DNA from: Cyanobacteria bacterium M_surface_7_m2_040
GTDB taxonomy: Bacteria > Cyanobacteriota > Cyanobacteriia > PCC-6307 > Cyanobiaceae
Length of the DNA: 6,787 bases
Assembly (NCBI GenBank): GCA_016882555.1
Contig: VGPQ01000073.1
Location: 1 to 6,787 of the forward strand
Reading direction: 5' to 3'
Part shown: in pieces, positions 1 to 6,280 of the stretch
How the letters are laid out: each line of letters starts with the position of its first letter
Numbering within the stretch: the first letter of the stretch is position 1
Notes under the pieces: model-generated
Told to the model about the DNA's origin: nothing
Databases searched by the model: none
Seen by the model: the letters and a program-made list of their open reading frames with translations, nothing else
Translations under genes and position numbers: made by a program

Positions 1-596
1 TCGGCCATGGAGATGCTGACGCTCTGCAGCTGCAGGGGAGTGCCTTCCGCACCCACCAGCGACGCCTTGCGCCAGCCACCGCTGCCGATGGAGCTGCTGC
101 GCAGCTCGAGGGTCTGGCCACGCTCGGTGAACAGCACGGCCACCGAAAGCAACGAACCGATCAGCAGGGCCGCGTAGCTGAGCATGATCACACTGACGTG
201 CATGATCAGCCAGCTCGAGCGCAGGGCCGGTACCAGCGGCGAGGCCTCCTGCAAGCGATCTGGCAGAGCAAAGCTGGCGAAGGCCACACAGCCCAGCGCA
301 ATCGGCGAACAGGCGGCGCTCACCAGGGGTGATGGCCAGGCCCGCTCCACCAGCAGCTGCGCCAGGCTGCATCCCCAGGCCAGAAAACAAAGGGATTCGT
401 AGAGATTGCTGATCGGGAAATGGCCCGAATCCCACCAGCGCAGCACCAGCTGGGCCGTCAGACAGAGGTTGGCACTGGCCACGAGCACCGTGGTCACGGT
501 GCTGCGCTGCCCGCCGCTGAGACTCCAGAAGGCCACAGGAAGGGCCAGAAGAAGCAGGGCGAAGGCCGCCAGGCCGAGGCTGAAGACCGGATCCAT
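1..596 (-). CDS. ccsA: Cytochrome c biogenesis protein CcsA (partial, C-terminus off the left edge)
   Basis: System II cytochrome c maturation protein. With Ccs1/CcsB it carries haem across the thylakoid or plasma membrane and attaches it to apocytochromes in the lumen. 198 complete codons are present; the family is about 310 residues, so roughly a third is missing, including the tryptophan-rich WWD haem-handling motif. Visible hydrophobic segments lie near residues 4-24, 35-53, 64-84, 92-112 and 127-157. Family-typical stretches are LPVAFWS (19-25), RWWDSGHFPISNLYESL (53-69) and WLIMHV (129-134), whose His133 corresponds to a conserved family histidine thought to act on haem. The ATG at 596 is the only ATG/GTG/TTG I found in this frame, reading back into the end of lptF. 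It has no clear Shine-Dalgarno sequence, so the start is probable rather than certain. It lies 59 bases after the lptF stop and is likely in the same transcript. Identity is confident from sequence resemblance. Confidence 0.9.
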   Translation of the reverse strand, partial: MDPVFSLGLAAFALLLLALPVAFWSLSGGQRSTVTTVLVASANLCLTAQLVLRWWDSGHFPISNLYESLCFLAWGCSLAQLLVERAWPSPLVSAACSPIALGCVAFASFALPDRLQEASPLVPALRSSWLIMHVSVIMLSYAALLIGSLLSVAVLFTERGQTLELRSSSIGSGGWRKASLVGAEGTPLQLQSVSISMA

Positions 597-655
597 CAGG
601 TGCAGGTGGGGCGCATCAAGGGTGTGAACGGCGCCAGTCTGGCGCGTGCGGGTGC

Positions 656-1825
656 TCAGCGACTGGCCTGGCGCAGCAGCCAGCCACCGGCAGCCAGGCC
701 GATCAGCACAGGACTCCAGGCCGAAACGATCGGCCACAGGGTTCCCTTGACCCCCAGGGAACTGAAGATGAACGACAACAGGTAATAGCCGAAAATCAGC
801 ATCACGCTGATGCCGAAGCCCTGGCTGCGGCTGGTGCGCGAATTGGGTCGGACCCCCAGACTGCTGCCCAGCAGGCCGAAGACCAGGCAGATCGCCGGGA
901 AGGCGAATTTCTCCTGAATGCGCACCCGCAGGCGGCGGGACTCCTTGATGTTGTTGGCTTCCGCCAGCAGCCGCTCGGCCCGGCGCGCCTGGGCCACGGT
1001 CATCTGGTTGGCATCGGTGGGCAGCCTGGCCACGTCAACGGGCCCCTGGCCGAGGGGATAGAGGTAGCGATCGAACTGGGCCGAGGTGGTCTGGCCGCCG
1101 TTTTCATCAACGCTGATCAGGCGGCCATCGCGAAATTCCCACATCCCCTGGGCTGGATTCCAGAGCCCGCGGGAGGCTATCAGCATCTGCCGCTGACCCA
1201 TCCGGGAGAAGTCGATCACGGTGACCTCCTTCATCTCGCCGCGCTCGAAGCGACGGGCATAGAAGAGTTGGCTCAGGCCCTTGCTGACATTGCCATCGGG
1301 GGCCGTGAGGTCACCGAACCGTGAGTAGAGCGTGTCATCGGCCGTTTCGGTGGCAATTGCCTGGCCGAGGGCCCGATTGAGCGTGTTGGCGGCGGCCAGG
1401 TTCGCCCGCGGCACGATCACATCGTTGAACACAAAGGTCAGCAGACTCATCAGCACGGCCAACGCCAGGGCGGGAGCCACCATCCGGCGTGTGCTCACCC
1501 CGACGCTGCGCAGGGCCGTGAGCTCACTGTTGCCCGAGAGCCGGCTGTAGCCGAGCAGGGTGGCCATCAGGGTGGCCATCGGAAAGGCCAGGACCAGAAA
1601 TCCCGGCAGGTTCAACAGCAGCACCTGCACCGCCGCCCAGAGCGGCAATCCCGACTCGGACACCCGACGCACCAGTTCAAACACCACCCCCACCGACAGC
1701 GACACGGCCGTGAAGGCGGCGATGCCAAACAGCAGCGGGCCCACCAGTTCGCCGACCAGCCAGCGATCCAGCAGCGGAATCCGGCGCCACTGGCGCCTCA
1801 GGGCTTCGTGGTAGCGGCTGATCAC
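656..1825 (-). CDS. lptF: LptF/LptG-family lipopolysaccharide export permease
   Basis: Inner-membrane permease (YjgP/YjgQ family) of the Lpt transporter, which extracts lipopolysaccharide from the plasma membrane and feeds it to a periplasmic bridge. The 389 residues show the family plan: three membrane segments (about 31-51, 62-92, 115-138), a periplasmic beta-rich domain (about 139-305) and three more membrane segments (about 306-325, 336-357, 363-385). The cytoplasmic stretch GNSELTALRSVGVS (98-111) matches the coupling region that docks on LptB. Length is normal for one permease. The start is GTG at 1825, whose last two bases with the next A form the TGA stop of lptB (4-base overlap), and it has a GGAGAGG ribosome site 10 bases upstream. 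No LptG partner is visible, so the protein may form a homodimer or pair with a product encoded elsewhere. Whether to call it F or G cannot be settled from sequence alone. Confidence 0.92.
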   Translation of the reverse strand: MISRYHEALRRQWRRIPLLDRWLVGELVGPLLFGIAAFTAVSLSVGVVFELVRRVSESGLPLWAAVQVLLLNLPGFLVLAFPMATLMATLLGYSRLSGNSELTALRSVGVSTRRMVAPALALAVLMSLLTFVFNDVIVPRANLAAANTLNRALGQAIATETADDTLYSRFGDLTAPDGNVSKGLSQLFYARRFERGEMKEVTVIDFSRMGQRQMLIASRGLWNPAQGMWEFRDGRLISVDENGGQTTSAQFDRYLYPLGQGPVDVARLPTDANQMTVAQARRAERLLAEANNIKESRRLRVRIQEKFAFPAICLVFGLLGSSLGVRPNSRTSRSQGFGISVMLIFGYYLLSFIFSSLGVKGTLWPIVSAWSPVLIGLAAGGWLLRQASR

Positions 1826-2550
1826 AGCTGGAATCCCTCTCCGAGGTAATGACGCCGCACCATGGGATCGGACCCCATCGCCTCGGCGGTGCCCGAGGCG
1901 AGAATTCTGCCGTCGGTGAGGATGTAGGCCCGGTCGGTGATGGCGAGGGTCTCGCGCACGTTGTGGTCGGTGATCAGCACCCCCATGCCGCGCTGACGCA
2001 GGGAGGCCACCAGGTCCTGCAAATCGGCGACCGCCATCGGGTCCACGCCGGCGAAGGGTTCATCCAGCAGCAGATAGCGGGGACCCTGCTCACCCACCGC
2101 CAGGGCACGGGCCACCTCGCAGCGGCGCCGTTCACCACCCGAGAGCTGAAACCCTTTGCGCTGCAGAAAGGGGGTCAGGCGAAAGTCGTCGATCAACTGC
2201 TCGAGTCGCTGGCGTTGCAGCGCCAGGGGCGTGCCGCTGACCTCAAGGGCCAGACGCAGGTTGTCGCGCACACTCAGCTGACGGAAAACGCTGGGTTCCT
2301 GCGGCAGGTAGCCGATGCCCAGGCGGGCACGCTGGGGCATCGACAGGTGCTCGATGGCCAGACCATCGACCGAGATGTGCCCATCGTCGGGTCGCAACAA
2401 GCCGGTGATCAGATGAAAGGTGGTGGTTTTGCCGGCACCGTTGGGACCCAACAAGCCCACCACCTCAGCCGGCTGCAGGTCGAGACTGACACCGCTGACC
2501 AGAGGCCGGCCCTCAATGCTGAGGGAAGCCTGTTCGACGACAAGCGTCAT
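1822..2550 (-). CDS. lptB: LptB, ATPase of the lipopolysaccharide export ABC transporter
   Basis: Cytoplasmic ATPase that drives LPS extraction by the LptF/G permease. The 242 residues hold a complete ABC nucleotide-binding domain: Walker A GPNGAGKT (35-42), Q-loop glutamine 84 in YLPQEPSVFR, signature LSGGE (136-140), Walker B LLLDEP (160-165) with catalytic Glu164, D-loop around 168-171, and switch His196 in LITDHNVRETL. The PQEPSVFRQLSV and TDHNVRETL stretches are typical of LptB rather than of other ABC ATPases, and the neighbours agree. The ATG at 2550 overlaps the upstream stop by 4 bases (ATGA) and has no Shine-Dalgarno sequence of its own, which points to translational coupling with the OstA-like gene. 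All catalytic residues are intact. Confidence 0.96.
   Translation of the reverse strand: MTLVVEQASLSIEGRPLVSGVSLDLQPAEVVGLLGPNGAGKTTTFHLITGLLRPDDGHISVDGLAIEHLSMPQRARLGIGYLPQEPSVFRQLSVRDNLRLALEVSGTPLALQRQRLEQLIDDFRLTPFLQRKGFQLSGGERRRCEVARALAVGEQGPRYLLLDEPFAGVDPMAVADLQDLVASLRQRGMGVLITDHNVRETLAITDRAYILTDGRILASGTAEAMGSDPMVRRHYLGEGFQL
1836..1842 (-). promoter_or_regulatory. Ribosome binding site of lptF inside lptB
   Basis: GGAGAGG on the minus strand lies 10 bases before the GTG at 1825, within the last codons of lptB. It supports the GTG start and the overlap, and suggests that lptF can recruit ribosomes itself as well as through coupling. Confidence 0.55.
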
Positions 2551-3041
2551 GGCTGACCATCAAGGCGCAGGGTGCTGATCACCTGCTGCCCCTTGCGGGG
2601 TTCCGCCACGACCCGCTGGCTGCCGAGCAACACGATGACCCGTTCAGCCCTCAGCGAGCTGCCATCCGGTTGCACCACATCGACATCACCGCTGAGCACC
2701 ACGCGACCTTCCCGTGAAAAGTATTGGGCCTGACGGGCTGTGGCGACAACGCGACGATCGGGGTAGACGATGCGCACATTGCCGCTGGCCGTGATGATGC
2801 CTGTGGTGCTGTCGGCCTTTTGAAGGTCCGATTCAATCGAGACCAGACCGGCCGTGGTGAGGGCAGCGGCGGGCGTGATCGCGGGCGGGGTGGTGCCGCC
2901 TGCAGCATCAAGAGCGGGCGGGGCGGCCCAGGCCGTGCTCACCATGGTGGCTGCCCCCATGGATCCGAGGAATGCCATCAGGGCCAGGCAGCCCCCCGAT
3001 GGCCGAACGCCAAGGCGGCGGGCATGCAACTCCTGCGGCAC
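2547..3041 (-). CDS. lptA: OstA/LptA-like periplasmic lipopolysaccharide transport protein
   Basis: Exported protein of the OstA (LptA/LptC) family, expected to form part of the periplasmic beta-jellyroll bridge carrying LPS from LptB/LptF to the outer-membrane translocon. In the 164 residues, 1-39 look like a signal peptide (Arg8 and Arg9, hydrophobic 18-38, likely cut after AWA at 39). Residues 40-66 are a low-complexity Ala/Pro/Thr linker, and 67-164 are the OstA domain, with repeated strands such as TASGNVRIVYPD (84-95) and LSGDVDVVQPDG (116-127) and ending RAERVIVLL (131-139). The domain is only about 98 residues, shorter than mature E. coli LptA, so it may be a minimal LptA or do an LptC-like job; no separate LptC is in the window. 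The start is GTG at 3041 with no clear ribosome site. The internal ATG for Met22 would leave a signal peptide lacking its basic residues and is less likely. Confidence 0.85.
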   Translation of the reverse strand: MPQELHARRLGVRPSGGCLALMAFLGSMGAATMVSTAWAAPPALDAAGGTTPPAITPAAALTTAGLVSIESDLQKADSTTGIITASGNVRIVYPDRRVVATARQAQYFSREGRVVLSGDVDVVQPDGSSLRAERVIVLLGSQRVVAEPRKGQQVISTLRLDGQP

Positions 3042-3050
3042 CAGGCTTTC

Positions 3051-3070
3051 GCGGCAATCTGCTGCAATCT
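3051..3070. repeat. Imperfect 10-bp tandem repeat in the DUF309-lptA spacer
   Basis: Two adjacent 10-mers, GCGGCAATCT and GCTGCAATCT on the plus strand, differ at one base and fill most of the 34-base spacer between the DUF309 stop and the lptA GTG start. No Shine-Dalgarno-like sequence is seen in this spacer. The repeat may be chance or a small protein or RNA contact site; nothing in the sequence decides this. Confidence 0.4.
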
Positions 3071-3075
3071 ACAGA

Positions 3076-3495
3076 TCACCCCAGGGGGACCCGCCGCACG
3101 GTGAGGGCTGGGAGACCGGCCAGGGCTTCAGGATCGCCCTGCTGGCCCCGCTGCAACTGCTGCAGGTGCACCTGGGCCGCCGCCTTGAGCGCTCCCAGAT
3201 CCAGGCCCAGTACTCGGTCTGGACCGCGCCGCAGACGGCCCAGCCCCTCACCCAGCAGGATCACGGCGCCACGCTCGTTGCCCCGTTCGCGGTGCAACTG
3301 GGCCACGGCGATCTGCAGGATCCCCTGCAGCACAGGCCTACAGGGGCCGCTGGTCTCATGCCAGAGCTCCTCGAGGCCGTCATGGGCGGCATACCACTGG
3401 GCGTCGTTGAACAGGTTGATGGAGGCGGCGAAGCGGGGGTCGGCGGCGATCCGCTGCTCCTCCCCTCCCTCGCCCTCAGCAGTGCCCCAATCCAC
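3076..3495 (-). CDS. DUF309 domain protein of unknown function
   Basis: Small, soluble, probably all-helical protein of 139 residues, recognised as DUF309. The family pattern is visible: FNDAQWYAAHDGLEELWHET (29-48) with His38, Glu42, Glu43, Trp45 and His46, then LQGILQIAVAQLH (56-68) and GNERGAVILLGEGL (72-85). The clustered His and Glu residues resemble a metal or active site, but no activity is established to my knowledge, and none is claimed here. There is no signal peptide or membrane segment. The first 20 residues are acidic and Gly-rich and look unconserved. The start is GTG at 3495, 14 bases after the typA stop, with only a weak AGG 6 bases upstream. The gene lies between typA and the Lpt genes and is probably co-transcribed with both. 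Confidence 0.85.
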   Translation of the reverse strand: MDWGTAEGEGGEEQRIAADPRFAASINLFNDAQWYAAHDGLEELWHETSGPCRPVLQGILQIAVAQLHRERGNERGAVILLGEGLGRLRRGPDRVLGLDLGALKAAAQVHLQQLQRGQQGDPEALAGLPALTVRRVPLG

Positions 3496-3509
3496 GGGGA
3501 GCCTGGCGC

Positions 3510-5318
3510 TCAGCGACGCGCCGGCTTCTTGGCCGGCAGCTTGCGCAGCCGGATCGACTCGGGTGTGACCTCGAGCATCTCGTCTGAGCCGATGTACTCC
3601 AGAGCGCGCTCCAGGGTCATTTGCAAGGGAGCCTGCAGGGTGTCGAGCTCCTCGGCGCCGGCAGAGCGCATGTTGGTGAGTTGCTTGGCCTTGCAGACGT
3701 TGATCTCGAGGTCCTGGGGGCGGTTGTGCTCACCCACGATCATGCCCTTGTAGACCTTGGTGCCGGGGCTGATGAAGAACTGGCCACGATCCTCGGCGTT
3801 CTTGAGGGCATAGAACGTGGACGTTCCCTCCTCAAAGGCGATCAGCACACCGTTGCGGCGGGCGTCGAACTCACCCTGCATCGGCCTGTAATCGAGGAAG
3901 GAGTGGCTCATGATGCCTTCGCCGCGGGTGGCGCGGATGAATTCACCCCTGAACCCGATCAGTCCCCGGGAGGGCACCACAAACTCCAACTGGGTGCGGC
4001 CGTCATTGGAGGTTTCCATGTTTTGCATCTCGCCCTTGCGGATGCCGAGCTTCTCGATGCAGGCCCCAACGGCGGCCTCGGGCACATCCATCACGAGGGT
4101 TTCAAACGGCTCATGGGGGGTGCCGTCGATGGTGCGGAAGATGACCTGCGGCTGGCTCACCTGAAACTCATACCCCTCGCGGCGCATGGTCTCGATCAGG
4201 ATGCCCAGGTGCAGTTCACCGCGACCACTGACCGCGAAGCGGTCGGGTGAATCGGTGTCTTCAACGCGCAGGGCCACATTGGTGAGCAGTTCGCGCTGAA
4301 GGCGATCGCGCAGCTGACGGCTGGTCACAAACTTGCCTTCCTTGCCGGCGAACGGGGAATCGTTGACCACAAAGGTCATCTGCAGGGTCGGCTCGTCGAC
4401 CTTGATCAGCGGCAGGGCCTCCGGATTGTCAGGGCAGGCGATCGTTTCACCGATGTTGACCTCGTCGAAACCGGCCACTGCGACCAGATCGCCGGCGCTG
4501 GCCTGCTCGATCTCCACCCGCTGCAGGCCCTGGAAGCCGAGCAGCTTGCTGATGCGTCCACGCTTGATGCTGCCGTCGTCACGAATCAAAGCGGCGCTTT
4601 GTCCGGCCTTGATCACACCGTTGTGAATGCGGCCGATCATGATGCGACCGAGGAAATCGCTGTAGTCGAGGGTTGTGACCTGCAGCTGCAGGGGCTTGCC
4701 CGCATCGCCCACCGGCGGTGGCACATGGCGCAGGATTGCATCAAACAGCGGCTTCATGGAGTCGCTGTCCGTCTTCATGTCGGGCTTTGCATAGCCGCCC
4801 ATGCCACTGCCGAAGAGGTAGGGGAAATCGCACTGATCGTCATCAGCCCCGAGCTCGAGAAACAGGTCGAGCACCTTGTCGACGGCGATCTCAGGATCAA
4901 CGCGGGCGCGATCAATCTTGTTGACAAACACGATGGGCCTCAGACCTTTCTCCAGGGCCTTTTTGAGCACAAATCGGGTCTGGGGCATGGGCCCCTCGTT
5001 GGCATCCACAATCAGCAGGGCGCCATCGACCATGCCGAGCACACGCTCCACCTCGCCACCGAAATCTGCGTGGCCAGGCGTATCAACGATGTTGATGCGA
5101 ATGCCGTTGTAATCAACAGCCGTATTTTTAGAGAGGATGGTGATGCCACGTTCACGCTCGAGATCGTTGGAATCGAGCACGCAGGTGGGCACCGCTTCGC
5201 CATCGCGAAAGATGCCGGATTGACTCAGCAACGCATCCACCAAAGTGGTTTTGCCGTGGTCAACGTGGGCAATGATCGCAATGTTGCGAATGGCCACGCC
5301 CTTCTGTTCACCACCCAT
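3510..5318 (-). CDS. typA: Translational GTPase TypA/BipA
   Basis: Ribosome-binding GTPase related to EF-G and LepA, involved in ribosome assembly and stress or cold adaptation in bacteria. The 602 residues are normal for the family. The G domain shows G1 AHVDHGKT (17-24), G2 RERGITI (55-61), G3 DTPGH (79-83) and G4 NKID (133-136), followed by the beta-barrel domain II. EF-G-like domains III and V are marked by [22 protein letters not shown], and the BipA-specific C-terminal domain ends in a basic tail, KKPARR. The reading frame extends 11 codons further to a TTG at 5351, but the ATG at 5318 has GAGGG 8 bases upstream and places the conserved [16 protein letters not shown] block at the usual distance, so I chose it. 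A 68-base gap separates it from the carboxypeptidase gene. No residue needed for GTP hydrolysis appears to be missing. Confidence 0.97.
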   Translation of the reverse strand: MGGEQKGVAIRNIAIIAHVDHGKTTLVDALLSQSGIFRDGEAVPTCVLDSNDLERERGITILSKNTAVDYNGIRINIVDTPGHADFGGEVERVLGMVDGALLIVDANEGPMPQTRFVLKKALEKGLRPIVFVNKIDRARVDPEIAVDKVLDLFLELGADDDQCDFPYLFGSGMGGYAKPDMKTDSDSMKPLFDAILRHVPPPVGDAGKPLQLQVTTLDYSDFLGRIMIGRIHNGVIKAGQSAALIRDDGSIKRGRISKLLGFQGLQRVEIEQASAGDLVAVAGFDEVNIGETIACPDNPEALPLIKVDEPTLQMTFVVNDSPFAGKEGKFVTSRQLRDRLQRELLTNVALRVEDTDSPDRFAVSGRGELHLGILIETMRREGYEFQVSQPQVIFRTIDGTPHEPFETLVMDVPEAAVGACIEKLGIRKGEMQNMETSNDGRTQLEFVVPSRGLIGFRGEFIRATRGEGIMSHSFLDYRPMQGEFDARRNGVLIAFEEGTSTFYALKNAEDRGQFFISPGTKVYKGMIVGEHNRPQDLEINVCKAKQLTNMRSAGAEELDTLQAPLQMTLERALEYIGSDEMLEVTPESIRLRKLPAKKPARR

Positions 5319-5326
5319 GGGGGTAT

Positions 5327-5331
5327 CCCTC
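5327..5331 (-). promoter_or_regulatory. Ribosome binding site of typA
   Basis: GAGGG on the minus strand with an 8-base spacer to the ATG at 5318. It decides the typA start in favour of this ATG over the in-frame TTG at 5351. Confidence 0.65.
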
Positions 5332-5386
5332 GCGCTGTTGAGTCCAAACAAAGACTCTATCTCAGACCGTTTCAGGGCCTGGATGC

Positions 5387-6193
5387 TCAGCGACTGAGGC
5401 GCTGGGCTGGCTCAAACACGCGCAAGGCCTGGGCGGTTCCCTCAAAACGCCAATGCCAGGGTTCGTAATTGACCCCCTGGGCATTGCCCTCAGGGAACGA
5501 CAGGGTGAACTGATAGCGCGCAGCATTGGCCTGCAGCCAGGCAAACGCCGCGGTCTGCTCAAAGGCCGCAGCAAGATTGGTGCCCGGTGCTGCCCCGTCA
5601 CCCAGATCGACCGCATAGCCGGTGCTGTGCTCGGAGTAGCCCGGTGGGGCGCTGACGCGGGCGCGTTCGCGGGCGGTCTGGTTGCGTTCTGACTTGACCT
5701 CAAAGAACAGGCGGTTCTGGGTGGCCACCGAGCGGTAGGCACTGAGCACGACCAGCTCGATGCCATCGGCACGGGCCGCCTGCTGCATCGCCACCAGGGC
5801 GCTGGCTGCCTCGCGCTGCAGCTGAAGTCCCGGGGCAATGGCGACCAACTGACCCTGATCCACCTCGCCGTAGGGGAAATGGCCCAACAGTCGCCCATCG
5901 GCGGCAGGTCTGAGGCCAAGGCGACCGAGGGATGAGGGTGCACCGCTGCGGTTGAACAGACCCGGGAACACCACGACCAGTGCCACCGTCAGCGCCAGCA
6001 GCAGCAGGGCGGTCGCGCTCAACCTGCGGCTCCAGCGGTCGCGGGGTTGCCGCAGCGCTACGGCGGTACGCCTGGCCTGCGGAATCTCATCGCTGACCAG
6101 CTCCAGGCGCCTGGAGCTGGGTGCCGGCTGGGGCAGCGAGGCAGAACTGCGGCTGAAGCGGGCCAGAACGCTGCATCGGCTACGGCGTAACAA
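5387..6193 (-). CDS. Membrane-anchored VanY-type D-alanyl-D-alanine carboxypeptidase (M15B)
   Basis: Zinc peptidase of the VanY/M15B family, expected to trim the terminal D-alanine from peptidoglycan stem peptides in the periplasm. In the 268-residue reading, 1-57 are an Arg/Ser/Pro-rich cytoplasmic part, 58-80 are one membrane segment, and about 120-255 are the catalytic domain. Key motifs are LSAYRS (150-155), SEHSTGYAVDLG (187-198) with zinc ligands His189 and Asp196, and EPWHWRF (244-250) with probable catalytic Glu244 and ligand His247; all are intact. SRRLSA just before the membrane segment weakly resembles a twin-arginine motif. The start is uncertain. The TTG at 6193 is the only common start in frame before a stop upstream and has no spaced ribosome site; the next in-frame TTG (Leu58, at 6022) would remove the whole cytoplasmic part. 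The family is sure, but the natural substrate is not proven. Confidence 0.88.
   Translation of the reverse strand: MLRRSRCSVLARFSRSSASLPQPAPSSRRLELVSDEIPQARRTAVALRQPRDRWSRRLSATALLLLALTVALVVVFPGLFNRSGAPSSLGRLGLRPAADGRLLGHFPYGEVDQGQLVAIAPGLQLQREAASALVAMQQAARADGIELVVLSAYRSVATQNRLFFEVKSERNQTARERARVSAPPGYSEHSTGYAVDLGDGAAPGTNLAAAFEQTAAFAWLQANAARYQFTLSFPEGNAQGVNYEPWHWRFEGTAQALRVFEPAQRLSR
6097..6120. repeat. 24-bp perfect palindrome
   Basis: The half-site CCAGCTCCAGGC (6097-6108) is followed at once by its exact reverse complement (6109-6120), so the two strands read alike over 24 bases with no mismatch or spacer. It falls in the codons for residues about 25-33 of the carboxypeptidase reading, in a part with no recognised domain, 75 bases upstream of the alternative TTG start at 6022. 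There is no T-run after it on either strand, so it does not look like an intrinsic terminator. It could be a dimer-binding site, a cruciform or RNA hairpin, or chance. Confidence 0.7.
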
Positions 6194-6280
6194 TCCTAAT
6201 TGCGACGGTCCGTCTGCCCAGCAGCGGCCGGGGCAGCAGTGTTAGCGTCCAGCCCAGATCCCTGAGCCGGAGCGTTTTTC
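6194..6280. promoter_or_regulatory. Divergent intergenic region between the carboxypeptidase gene and chlP
   Basis: These 87 bases must carry or lie next to the promoters of both divergent genes. Toward chlP, TAGCGT (6243-6248) preceded by TG at 6240-6241 resembles an extended -10 element 32 bases before the ATG; no -35 match is seen at the usual distance. Toward the other gene, TAGGAT on the minus strand (about 6193-6198) resembles a -10 but would overlap the assumed TTG start. Two inverted repeats are present: GACGG-T-CCGTC (6204-6214), and CTGCCC (6214-6219) with GGGCAG (6231-6236) around an 11-base loop. These may be operators or a leader hairpin. The promoter calls are weak. Confidence 0.4.
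6269..6272 (+). promoter_or_regulatory. Ribosome binding site of chlP
   Basis: GGAG with an 8-base spacer before the ATG at 6281; this supports the chosen chlP start. Confidence 0.65.

Noticed and set aside
24..35. CTGCAGCTGCAG palindrome in ccsA
   Set aside because: Produced by alternating Leu and Gln codons; common in GC-rich coding DNA.
1783..1797. 15-bp inverted repeat (GGCGCCA-C-TGGCGCC) near the start of lptF
   Set aside because: Seven-base arms around one base are expected about by chance in a GC-rich window this long, and it encodes ordinary basic residues.
1849..2556. Long open frame on the plus strand opposite lptB (235 codons)
   Set aside because: It mirrors lptB, has no recognisable domain, and its composition is that of a GC-rich antisense frame; lptB has every ABC motif.
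3313..3330. Hairpin CTGCAGG-ATCC-CCTGCAG inside the DUF309 gene
   Set aside because: It comes from the conserved LQGILQ codons, where a CTG CAG codon pair occurs twice; no T-run follows.
2854..3753. Long plus-strand open frame (299 codons) spanning lptA, DUF309 and the end of typA
   Set aside because: It runs antisense across three recognised genes and their spacers, with low-complexity Gly/Ala/Arg content and no domain.
4302..4309. HIP1 octamer GCGATCGC
   Set aside because: A single copy in 6.8 kb is no enrichment; it does not indicate a HIP1-rich genome and rather fits a marine picocyanobacterium.
5319..5351. TTG at 5351 as the typA start
   Set aside because: The ATG at 5318 has a well-spaced GAGGG and matches the usual N-terminus of the family; the TTG has neither.
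5340..5357. GAGTC/GACTC hairpin in the carboxypeptidase-typA gap as a terminator or leader element
   Set aside because: Only a 5-bp stem with an 8-base loop and no T-run; too weak to call.
4599..5468. Plus-strand open frame of 289 codons opposite typA
   Set aside because: Antisense shadow of the conserved G domain of typA; the regular His/Val/Asp content comes from the complementary codons.
5362..5943. Minus-strand open frame of 193 codons overlapping the carboxypeptidase gene in another frame
   Set aside because: It lies wholly within the catalytic region of the carboxypeptidase, whose motifs are in the other frame, and shows only Arg/Ser/Pro-rich sequence.
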